Of a stretch of 64,000 bases of DNA, positions 1 through 21,245 are shown piece after piece. Below the pieces are notes generated by a model. That model searched no databases, was not told the origin of the DNA, and saw nothing but the letters and a program-made list of their open reading frames with translations. The DNA lies in contig NC_133663.1 of the NCBI RefSeq assembly GCF_037893015.1, positions 1,976,378-2,040,377 on the forward strand. The letters run 5' to 3'. This DNA is from Macrotis lagotis (taxonomy: Eukaryota > Chordata > Mammalia > Peramelemorphia > Peramelidae). The position numbers and the translations under genes were made by a program. Positions within the stretch are counted from its first letter, which is position 1; the number at the start of each line of letters is the position of its first letter.

Positions 1-81
1 GACAGCCTGTGGCGCCTACTCACCCCCCGCCACTGGTACTCTGGACATCGCTGTCTCTCCTCCCCTCTTCTTGCTACACGC

Positions 82-101
82 GTGCACACACACACACACA
101 C
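82..101. repeat. (CA)n microsatellite
   Basis: About nine CA dinucleotides after ACGCGTG. Confidence 0.9.
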
Positions 102-1627
102 CCTGCGCCCTCCCTAGGGCTCAGCCTGGAGCCCCCACTGGCTTGGGCATCAATTGGTGATGGACGAGGGGGCTGGGAGACATCCCTCGTCTCCTCTGCT
201 TGCCGTCTCTCGCCCACGCCGCATTGCCAGCCTCTCTCCTCTCCAAGGACTTCGCCCTTGGGCTGCCGAGTCTCCGGGAGCAGAGCTATTTCCAGAGCCC
301 ACCCACTCCTGGGCCCTGACTCCCCGCAAGCTCAGAGCTGGGAAAGCAGACAAGCGTGGGGGTCTGAGAGCACAGCAGGCAGGCCAAGCTGGAGGCGGGC
401 GCTGGAGGAGGATGGCGCTCAGGCAGATGGCACACGGGCTCCCAGCCAGGAACGACAGGAGAACAATAGCGAGTCCGGGGAGGGCCTGGGGCTCCCAAGC
501 CATCTCCAGGACCACGTGCTCTGTGCCCACTTAGCCCTGCCACTTTCTCCAGAAGGCCGGCAGACAGGTTTCCTGGAGGAGCTGAGGAAGGCAGGGAGCT
601 GCATCAGGGCCAAAGCCCTCGAGGATCCCAGTGAGGGAAAAGCACGTTACTGCTGCGGCACCCAAGGGGCAAGGGTGGCAGCCTGAATGCTACACCCAGA
701 TGCAGAAGTCCGGAGCTCAAAAGGAGGGATGAGGAAGAGCTGCCCTCTGATCTGCCAGGTCTGGAGGGTCAGAGAAGCACCAAGACTGGCTCCAGGCCTA
801 ATAACCTGCTGTGGCTACTTGAGCAAGGGCCCCTTCCCAACCTCCCTGATGGTGGCCATCCAGGATCGCCTGCAGTGATGGGGAGCTCATTCCTTACAGC
901 AACCTGTTCATTTTGCTTTACCTGAGATGAACCAAGCCAGCCTTTCTCGAGAACTGGCCAGGCCCCTAGGTAACAGAGCAGAAAACAGGGTCCTTGCCCA
1001 CAAGGTCCCCGACCTGCTATCTCCCACCACCCTGCATTAACACAGACTATCCCCCTTGTCCTGGATGCCTTCCTCTTGGTTTCTGCCTCTTGGAATTCCT
1101 CCCCTGCTTCCTCGAAGGTCCCTCCTGCTCAGAGACCACCTCTTCCAGACCCCAGCCATCCATGATCTCTCTTCTCCTTTCACTATTCCAGTCTGTGATG
1201 GGCACAGCTGGGGCACTGCCACTGAGACCATCTGCAGTCCAAGCATCTGACTGCAGGCCCTTCTCTGGAGTTGGGTCTCCTTCCCTCCCTGCCCCAGTTG
1301 GGTTTGCTCATTCCCGCCCCTCCTGAAGGCAGGGCCTTTGGATACCTAGGACCCCTTGTACAGGACCGGAGTGTCATGTGTTTGCTGGGTGGTGGAGGGC
1401 ATCGCACAGTAGGCAGGCCAGGCTCTCGTCAGTAAGCACTGGTGAGTTCCATTCGGTTACTGAACCCAGTACTCCAACTGGAGATCAGACTCACAGGTCC
1501 CAGGGGCTCCGCTCCCCACCTTGCCCTGCAGGGGGAGGCCCCATGCAAACCCCAAAGACAAGACAGGTGGTGTCCGAACCTCTGGGCTACTCTTGGGAAG
1601 GCGGGGTCACCGCAGCCCTCTGAGGTG

Positions 1628-1780
1628 AGTATTCTCCTGAGACTTTTGTCAGGTGAATGACTTGCCCAGGGTCACCCAGCTAGTAGAGGTCTGCAATTAG
1701 AACGGAACTCAAGAAGATGCGTCTCCTGCCTTCAGGCGCAGCACGCTATCCACCGGGCCACCTGCTTGCCCCTTCCCACT
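1628..1780 (-). repeat. MIR-type SINE relic
   Basis: Reverse-strand MIR core. GAATGACTTGCCCAGGGTCA is the complement of the conserved segment, and CTATCCACCGGGCCACCTGC is the inverted tRNA-like head. Confidence 0.75.
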
Positions 1781-2047
1781 ACAGAGCAGCTAGATAGTCC
1801 CATGGATTCGCTGGAGCCTGGAAGCCCAAAACTAGCCTCAGACACTCCCTGGAGTGATTAGGCAAAGGGGCTCAGGGAAGCTGAGAGCCTGCAGCTAAGC
1901 CTCCAGAAGTGGCTCCCCAAAGGCTGTGCCTGCTAAGAGTGACCTTGTCGCCAATCTGTGGGCTCTTTTCTGTGTTCAGAAAATTTCAATACTTCACTTT
2001 TAGTATTTCTTGCAATAAAATGCATAGTTTTAAAAACTTACATTCTT

Positions 2048-2205
2048 GAGGCAGCTAGGTGGCACAGTGGATAGAGCACCGGCCTTGGAGTCAGGAGAAC
2101 CTGGGTTCAAATCCAACCTCAGACACTTCATAATTGCCTAGCTGTGTGGCCTTGGGCAAGTCACTTAACCCCATGGCCTTAAATAATTTTTAAAAAAAAA
2201 TTTAA
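2048..2205 (+). repeat. Marsupial tRNA-derived SINE with target-site duplication
   Basis: Complete SINE with A-box-like TGGCACAGTGG, B-box GGGTTCAAATCC, and a body ending CACTTAACCCCATGGCCTT before an A-rich tail. A roughly 15-bp direct repeat (AAAACTTACATTCTT against AAAACCTTATATTCTT) flanks it at 2033-2047 and 2206-2221, so it arrived by retroposition. Confidence 0.93.
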
Positions 2206-3747
2206 AAAACCTTATATTCTTCAGGGAGCTCTAGTGTATAGAGATCATGCTTTCTTAACATCATTGGATTTTTCCTCTTCCCCCAGATTGCCCTTCACCT
2301 CTGTGAGCGGGCTCTCCCATGCCCAGTTCACAGTTCTACCCTGCTCTGGCTCCATGATCTCTTGGGAATCCATAAGGACTTCTGTTTCTTAGAGTTTGAT
2401 TCACTTTCCTTTAACTTGTGCTGTTTGTTCATCAAAGCCACATTCTTTCCCCCGATCTGTTCCTGATAGCCTCCCTTTTGGATTACGTTCCAGGACTTTC
2501 GATGAGGTTTCTCCCTAACTCTTTGGTCCTTTCAGTCATCTGGCCTCCTCTTCCCTCATTGTTCACTTTCTGACTCTCTCCCTTTGGATGGCGATCTCTT
2601 CTCAAACTGGGCAGTTCACGGTTCCCCAGCCCAGCCGGCTTCGGGGCCATAAAGCTTGCCCTCGGCCTGGTGGAATACCGCCGAGCCCCCTTGTGTCCTG
2701 CTCTAGTCCTTTCTGTTCCTCAGGTCTCTGGCTGAGCTGCTATTGAAGCCTGTTCCAGCTTCTGCCATTTTCCCCTCCCGGTGCTCAGGATGGGGGCAAG
2801 CCCGTGGGGCAGGAGGAGCCTCGGATGGTGGGCAGTGATGGAGAGGGCGCTCAGTGAGCATCCTTGGGGTTAGAGATGTCGGACTTCTATCTTGTACGTT
2901 GGGTTCTTGGCATCCCGGTCTATGGAAGCAACTGAGATAATTCTGCCTCTTATACATAATTCCTGTTTGGGAAGGTCATGAGGATCAGAGAGAAGGGCGA
3001 ATGCTAGCCTGTTGGTCGTGTGATCCAGCAGTTGGTACCATCCCTGGAGGGCCCAGAAGGTCTAGCCTTCTCTGAAACCCACTTGTCCGGCTTCCCCAGG
3101 GACACAGGCAAGTCCGTGAGGCAGCGCAGAGGCCTGTGTTTAGGAGAGAATCCATCTGGAGGCTTGGGAACAGTTTCGGGGTCCCAGGGCGGAATGGCCA
3201 TTGCCAATATGAAAGGGGGGGCAGAGAAGGGTGAGGGACCTGGGGGCCATGCCACAAAAGGCATGAAAAAGAGAGGACTGAGGGGACAGGAAAGCTGTGT
3301 CCAGATATCAACAGGACAGGGCAGACGAGTTCTGACCAGCTGCTCTGGTTCTTGGGAGACATTCCTTCATCTCAGTAAACTGAGGGGGCTGGTCTTAGTG
3401 ACCTTGGAGAGCCCCCCAGGTCTGGACTGACCCAGAGCAGGAGCACCTTTGGATAGATACTGTCCTGAAAATGAGTGGTTCCTGGGTAGAGAAGTAGCAT
3501 CAGGAGGTGAAGGACCCCTGAGAGGAGGCAGCGTGGCTGACCCTACCTAGGGTTGGGACCTAGGGCATAGGCAGGACTGGATGGCTTTGGGGGGGTCCCT
3601 GGGATTGGGGGGCCTGATCTTCAGAGAGGATTAGGTCCAGGGTCACAGAACCTGGGAGGAGTCAGGGAGCCAAAGATGGAGACCCAGGAAGTCCGGGAAG
3701 TGAGTGGACAATTGCAGGCCACCATGGACCCTAAACTAGGGGTGTGA

Positions 3748-14844
<11,097 letters not shown>

Positions 14845-15220
14845 CAGGGACGGTGGACAACACCCCTGGCTGTTCTTGAGGAAAGGTTGGGAAATTTGGG
14901 AAGACCCGCTGAGGGCAGGGCTTGGTCCTCTGCAAGACTTTCCAAGTCTTGACAAGTAGAGAATTTATGGCCTATTGCTTCCCAGCCTTTCCGCTCAGTG
15001 CCATTTGGCCCAGTGTCTCCAGGACAAGGTAACCACTGAGCTGACCTTGGAGACGCCCATTCTGAACCTAAACATTCAGATGGAGTATCAGGAGAGGAAC
15101 AGAATCGGCTAGCTGTGGGGATATTTGGGGTTGTGTTGTAGGATCTTTCCTGGGGTTGGGGCAGCGCTGCCAATTAGGTCTCATTTTGGGGCCAGGGGTG
15201 ACTGGGTAGTTGGTTCTTGC

Positions 15221-15226
15221 ATTAAA
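15221..15226 (+). promoter_or_regulatory. Possible poly(A) signal of the CaMKK-like gene
   Basis: ATTAAA lies 377 bp downstream of the candidate stop codon. It is the commonest variant of the canonical hexamer, and no AATAAA lies closer. The call depends on the 14715-14844 exon being real. Confidence 0.3.
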
Positions 15227-15429
15227 TTGGGCCAAATTGTAAAGGGCCCCATTTCAGGCCCTCAAGGGCATTTCTTGGGGTCGAATTTCTGGCCCCTTCA
15301 GCCAGCCAAGCCTCCCCATGCCCAGGGCCCCACTCTGCAGACCCACTGAGATGTGATGCCAGGGGCAGAGACTGTCTCTTCAGCACTCAGGTTGCCTCTA
15401 TGCAGGTGCCACTTGATTTGGGGTGCTAA

Positions 15430-16930
15430 ATAGTCCTACTAAAACTTTTAAGTGGTCGCTGCTGAACCCACGAAACAAGGCTGGACAGCCCCGGGGCCAC
15501 GATGGGAGACCGGCCGGGGCAGGAGACACCGGCCCTTTGGGGAGCTCTGGTGCCAGGGCTGGAGACGCCCGCACCCGGAGAACACAAAGGGGCAGCCGCT
15601 CCGGCCGGTCACGAGAGTGGGCCCTGGCAGGGCATGCTCCGCTAACCAAGGCCCGCACCTGTTCGCATACCTGTCCACACCCTCCGAAGAGGAAGCCAGG
15701 TAGCTCGGAGAAGGCTCCTGGGGGCCCGTGGGCAGCCAGCGGGGCTGGGAAGGATGAAGCCCCCTGTGCAGGCTCTGTGCGTGGCCCGAGGCAGGCTCGC
15801 GGCCCTCTGCTCCCTCTCTAGGGGCGGAGGGAGGTAGGAGAGCAGCCCCGGGCCAGGCCTGGTAGCCCGGGAAAGCAGGGCCGGGGCCGGGCCCGCCTCC
15901 GACACGCGTGGGGCCGGGGGCTCTGGTGGGCCGGGGGCCGAGCCGGGGCGGGCTCCTCGCCCCTCTCCTCCGGCTCACCTGAGGCCCCTGCTTCCCTTCT
16001 TCGCCAGCCCCCACTGCCATCCAGGGGGCAGAGGGGGCTGTGCCCGTGTGCCCGCGGGCCCCGGGCCCGCTCCAGCCGGGCACACGGGCCGCGCAGGCGC
16101 GGGCGGCCCCGCCGGGAGAAGCGGGGGCGGGGCTGCCCCGGGGTCTCCGCCCACCACGCCCCGTCACGTTCCGCACGAACGCCGCAGGACGTCGGGAGAG
16201 CCGGAAGTAAGGGCTGGGGCGGGTCCTTCCGGTTCCGCACTCCGGGGGTGTGCGGGGCGCAGCGCGCCCTTCCTCCCGGCAGGCCCTGCGCCTCGGTCCC
16301 GGCCCTCAGGAAACGTGTCCCAGGAACGAAGGTTCCGGGACGCCTCGGGGGGTCACAGACGGGGAAACTGAGTCAGCCCAGAGCCAGGCCGGGGAGTGGG
16401 CGGGCCCGGCGGCAGCCCGGGGGGCACCGGCAGACCGGGGGCTGGGGGCCTGGAGCCGGGGAGACCCGAGTTCAAATGCAGCCGCGGCCGCGCGCTCCGA
16501 CACCCAGAGGCGGGGAGGCCCGGGCGGGCCCGTGGGGGCCCGGGAGGATGCGGGGGGCGCGGGGAGGGGCCCCCCGGGGCGCCCCCCGGCCCGCGCCCCT
16601 CCCCGGGACGCCCCGCCGTGGCGGGGGGCGAGGGGCCTCGTGGCAGCGGGCGCGGGGTGGCCCGGTGCTGCTTGCCCGCAGAGCCTCGCGGGTTGAGCCC
16701 CCCAGAAGGGTGACAAGTAGTCCGGGGGCCCCGGGCTCCGTGCCCGCCGCTCTGTGCCCATCGCTCCCAGACTTCGTGCCCGCCGCCCCCGGCTCCGTGC
16801 CCGCCGCTCCCGGACTCCGTGCCCGCCGCCCCCGGGCTCCGTGCCCGCCGCTCTGTGCCCATCGCTCCCAGACTTCGTGCCCGCCGCTGGTCCTCTCATT
16901 CCAGCATTCCTTTTCAGCCTGATTCCCATC
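15430..16930. promoter_or_regulatory. CpG island with ETS motifs; orphan promoter
   Basis: A dense run of CG dinucleotides with almost unbroken GC-rich sequence. It holds CCGGAAGT at 16201-16208 and its inverse CTTCCGG at 16226-16232 (ETS/GABP-type sites common in TATA-less promoters), plus a CRE-like GTCACGTT near 16164. On the minus strand a good donor (CTCAG followed by GTGAGC) has its exon end at 15979, about 220 bp from the ETS pair, so a first exon running leftwards is possible. The long open frames in both strands here are expected from base composition. In the human 3q29 order the next minus-strand gene left of MELTF is PIGZ. A non-coding PIGZ first exon is conceivable, but no PIGZ coding sequence was seen. 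Confidence 0.7.
16731..16888. repeat. GC-rich minisatellite in the CpG island
   Basis: Tandem units of about 20-22 bp built on CTCCGTGCCCGCCGC, with variants such as CTTCGTGCCCGCCGC and TCTGTGCCCATCGCTCCCAG. A block of about 50 bp near 16733 recurs almost unchanged about 100 bp later, near 16834, which suggests a higher-order duplication. Confidence 0.88.
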
Positions 16931-16949
16931 TGGCCGCTGGGCCCAGAGG

Positions 16950-17240
16950 ACTCTGCAGTAGAAAATGAGGCTGGGGGCTTAGCACCACTCCCCTCACTCC
17001 AATTCAGTTCACGGCTTGCTTTAGCATCCCCTCCCTGATGTCCTAGTCTTCAAAAATGAAGGACGGGGCGGCTACGTGGCCCAGTGGATGAAGCACCCAC
17101 CCTGGAGTCAGGAGGACCCGAGTTCAAATTCGGTCTCAGACGCTTAGTAATGACCTAGCCGTGTGGCCTTGGGCAAGCCACTTAACCCCATTTGCCTTGC
17201 AAAAACTTTAAAAAAAAAAAAAGGACAAAAGACCATCCTC
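16950..17240 (+). repeat. SINE 3' tail interrupted by a younger SINE
   Basis: 16950-17065 is the 3' tail of the composite marsupial SINE (AATGAGGCTGGGGGCTTAGC, then CCTCCCTGATG and AATGAAGGAC). It is interrupted at 17066-17221 by a tRNA-type SINE with CGAGTTCAAATTCGGTCTCA and a poly(A) of about 13. The older tail resumes as AAGGACAAAAGACC. Confidence 0.85.
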
Positions 17241-20054
17241 CCTTCCTATGTAGAAATAAGGCGCCTGTCCGTGGCCCGGCTCATATCACATACTGAGTCA
17301 AGGGTGACTTCCTCTTCCCCTCTTTTGGAGCACCCCGAGATTTGGGAGCCCTCTATGCAAAGGGACCGAGCAGCCCAGCTGGCAGCAGAACGGGAAGGGA
17401 CTGTGCACCGGTCCTGGTGGGCTGGAAGGCCTTAGAGGCTCACTCCAGTGACTACTGATAGCTTCCCCACTTTGGGGAGCCCCTGATTACAGCTCATCTC
17501 TTCTTTCTATTTGAACTGAGCTTGCTTATCTGTCATCCTCCGGGAATCAGGGTGTCCTCTGGTGCAGGGAAACTGGAGGAATTCTGGTGTCCATGAGCGA
17601 GCTCTCCTCTGTTTGAAAGGACCTCTGGACAAGTGTCTGGGCTACAGAATGTGCAATAGGGCACCCCAACTCAAATCCAGTTGGAAAATCTCCACAGGAA
17701 TCCTAAAGTAGGCTAAGGTGCCATGTCTCACTTGAGAGTAAAGTGACTCCCGTGGGGCCACAGGCCCCTCAGCAGTGTGTGGAAACCCCCACCCATTCTG
17801 GGAGCTGAGGAGGGACAGGAGCTTCTCTTAGGAGGGAAGCCCTCTTTCTTCCCCCCCCCCCCTTGGATTGGCACTTGTCTTTTACTAATATCAAATCAGC
17901 TTTGCAAAAAATCCTCAATTAATTTTTCTGACTCTGTAACCCAGATTGTCAGACTTTCTAGCCGGCACTCCCCCTTTCCCTCATTCCAGGGTAAACTATG
18001 GAGAGTCCTTAAGGTTAGGGGAAATGGGGGGTGCCCTGGAGAGATCTTAATGGGAAATGAATCACAATTCGTGTCTTTGGAGAGAATTTCCCAGAGTTTC
18101 ATGTGGAGGCACAATGAGTCAAGCTTGTGATATGTCCATGAAATACAATTTGTGGCAGGCCTAGGTTCAGTTTAGAGAGATCTAGGCCAAGGAATGGGGG
18201 ACAGTCTCTGGAAGACCACCCACCATCCCCAACTCTATGGTCTCCTTTACCTGGGGCTCTTACACCCAACTCCACCCAATCCTTTATGTGCGTTTCTAGT
18301 CTCTATAAGTCACAGATTTAGTGTAGAAGAGACCCTGGTGATCCAATCCCAGATGAAGACACCAATCTTTGACTTCTCATAGCCTCAGATGTGGTGAAGT
18401 CAAGACTTGAACTCAGACCTGCTACACTACAGTCTGGTGTCCTTCCTACAGTAGCTGACACGTGGCTACCCTTGCCCAGGGATGGGCAAAGTCAGACCTT
18501 TCCATTCCCCTCCTTCTCCTCCCATATCTATAGGGGTATCATCCCACAGATCATCAGAGCAAATGCCCAGTCCTACCCTGCCCTTCCCCAAGCCCAATTC
18601 AGTTTCTTCTTTCAGATGCCATTCCCTGTGACACGCTAACACTAGGCTCAATGGAAGACCAAGAACCACTGAACTGACCTGCATCCCTTGCTCTGGCCAC
18701 TGGGTGGTGGGACAGGCTAAGGAGCCCTTCTGTCTCAAAGCCCTTCTGTCTCTTTATTGAGCTACCCTGGCCTGGGGCTTTGGCTTTGATATTGCTGAAT
18801 TGGATAGAAAACTTTATGGCCCAGTGCTTGCTGCCCTTCCCAACCAGAGTCCAGAGATCTGGCAATCTGAAGGACCAGATGGAAGCAAATGAAAGGGGAA
18901 TGGGGGGGGGGGGGGGAGTCTGGGATTTAACCCAGGGCTACTAGAGGAAGGGAGGAGGGCTTGCAAAGTTGCAAGGTGGTGGAGAGCTATTTCCCCAGGA
19001 AGTGGTCTAGAAGAGACCATCCCCTGAGAGTCATCCCCCCTGACCTTTTGTTCCTGGCTCCCCTCGTGAGGGATTAATCAATCTGCCTGTCCTTGGGCCC
19101 CAGGATTGTGAAAGCAGTTGGAAAATACAATAAGTTCCCAGATCATTAACAGAAGTGACCAGAGAGTCGTGAAAAGGTGAGATGAATCACCCCAATATCA
19201 CAAGCTGGGCCTGGAACCCTCAAGTTTTGCAATCCTTGCAAGTCTCAATGGTCAGGTCTTATCTGCACTGGAGTCTTCTTGGACGAAGTTCAAGTATTTC
19301 CTTCTCTACCCTTGTCATTTATGGCCGCAAAGGCAAATAGTGGTCTTGAGAACAAGAGAGAATCATGTCCCCTGTGCTGCTGCTGTGCTAGGATCAGGGT
19401 TAAAATGAGCAGGTTAAGGTGACAAGAAAGAAAAAGTGGGAGCAGCAGGGCTGGGACTGCAGATTTGTACACCTAGTGAATGGAAGCAAGCATGGCTTCA
19501 GTTGGGGGGTCTGGCATGCAGTAGGCATTTAATTCTTGTTGGTTGGTTGATTGCTTGAGGAGGAGGGGGTGGACTTCATGGCCAAAGCATGGCTGCCTCC
19601 CAGGGCTCTGCCTTTGGCCATCCCCTCCCCACACCATCCCAGTTCTAAATCTAGGGTCCTCTGTACAAACTAGAGCTCCATAGCCCCCTCCTTAAAACCA
19701 AGTTCTCTTACCTTCCCCATTTCTGTTCACCTCCCCTGCGGCATTTCTTCAAATCTCCACAGCCTGAGTCCTTTTCTCCCCTTTGTCTCTCAATGATCAA
19801 GTGATCAGTGCTAGGAGGAGCCTTTGCTAGAATCACAAGATGGTAGGTCTCCCATTCACAATGGCAGCTGCCAAAGAATATTTGCAAATAGCAATTATTT
19901 CCCTGGGAAGTGGGTTGAGAAGAGAAGGATTCTGTGTCCTCAACACTTCTCTCACCTGTCCCAACCTTTCCCATAGTTCTCACCTGGTTCACTCAGTGGC
20001 CTCCTCACCAGACCCCTGTTTTCACTCTCTAACCTGTGTTCCTCACACCTTCCA
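17241..20054. other. Intergenic DNA, no gene seen
   Basis: No supported exon. It holds a MIR-like reverse relic at about 18318-18450 (AAGACTTGAACTCAGACCTG), homopolymer runs of C near 17851 and G near 18902, and an old LINE-tail-like motif GCAGTAGGCATTTAAT near 19518. Confidence 0.6.
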
Positions 20055-21245
20055 AAATATCTTCTTTTTTTAAAAACAATATTGTCTTTGTTTTCCAATT
20101 ATATTCATTAGTAGTTTATACCCATGATTTCTGGTAAGGTTCTGAATTTTACACTTTTCCTCCACCCCCACCCCCCCTTCCCTCCCTTCCCCACAGAAGG
20201 CAGTCTGGCCATCTTTCCATTATTCCCATGATATGCATTGGTTGGAATTGAATTTGTTGGGAGAAAAAAACAAATCCATGAGGAAGAAGGAAATTTATTA
20301 GAGACAGCAAACTTATGGAGTGCATAAGACACTTTTTTTAGGGTGTTTTTTTTTTGCAAGGCAAACGGGGTTAAGTGGCTTGCCCAAGGCCACCCAGCTA
20401 GTTAATTGTTAAGTGTCTGAGACTGGATTTGAACCCAGGTACTCCTGACTCCAGGGCCGGTGCTTTATCCACTATGCCACCTAGCCATCCCCCAATAAGA
20501 CACTTTTTTAAGAAATTAAAGTTAATAGTCCTTGGTCTTTGTTCAAACTCCACAGTTCTTTCTCTGGACACAGATGTATTCTCCATCACAGACAGCCCCA
20601 AATTGTCCCTGATTGTTGCACTGATGGAATGAGCGAGTCTGTCAAGTTTGATCATCAAGTAGTCTGTGAGGAAAAAGCTTTTTCATGTTGCTGTTAGGGT
20701 GTACAGTGTTTTTTTCTGGTTCTGCTCATCTCACTCAGCATCAGTTCATGCAGATCCCTCCAGGCTTCCCTGAATTCCCATCCCTTCTTGTTTCTAATAG
20801 AACAATAGTGTTCCATGACATACATATACTGCAGTTTGCTGAGCCATTCCCCAATTGAAGGACATTTCCTTGATGTCCAATTCTTTGCCACTACAAACAG
20901 CGCCACTATGAATATTTTTGTACAAGTCATGTTTTTACCCTTTTTCACCAGCTCTTCAGGGTATAGACCCAGTAGTGGTATTGCTGGATCAAAGGGGATC
21001 CACATTTTTGTTGCCCTTTGGGTGTAGTTCCAAATTGCTCTCCAGAAAGGTTGGATGAGTTCACAGCTCCACCAACAATGTATTAGTGTCCCAGATTTCC
21101 CACATCCCTTCTAACATTGATCATTGTCCTTTCTGGTCATATTGGCCAGTCTGAGAGGTGTGAGGTGGTATCTCAGAGAAGCTTTAATTTGTATTTCTCT
21201 AATAATTAGTGATTTAGAGCAATTTTTCATGTGACTATGGACCAC
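20055..21245 (-). repeat. L1 3' end: ORF2 C-terminal piece and 3' UTR
   Basis: On the minus strand, 20694-21005 encodes the C-terminal end of L1 ORF2. PFDPAIPLLGLYPEELVKKG, CPSIGEWLSKLQYMYVMEHY and LMLSEMSR match the family's DPAIPLLG and CPSIDEW motifs. The L1 3' UTR follows leftwards to about 20055. This is a 5'-truncated copy with no reverse transcriptase or endonuclease domain, so it is dead. A SINE has inserted in its 3' UTR at 20339-20494. Confidence 0.9.
20339..20494 (-). repeat. SINE inserted in the L1 3' UTR, with target-site duplication
   Basis: Reverse copy: GCAAGGCAAACGGGGTTAAG, GGATTTGAACCCAGG, GCCACCTAGCC. It is flanked by identical 15-bp repeats ATAAGACACTTTTTT at 20324-20338 and 20495-20509, so it is younger than the L1 it interrupts. 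Confidence 0.95.

Noticed and set aside
2048-2205. tRNA genes at the SINE heads
   Set aside because: A- and B-boxes are present in all SINE copies, but they are followed by SINE bodies and A tails and lack a full cloverleaf.
15973-16240. PIGZ first exon
   Set aside because: Only position and the minus-strand donor suggest it; no PIGZ coding sequence is in the window, so it is not annotated as such.
16248-16922. Overlapping frames of up to 224 codons in the CpG island
   Set aside because: Open on both strands in several frames at once, as expected where stop codons are rare; part is the minisatellite.
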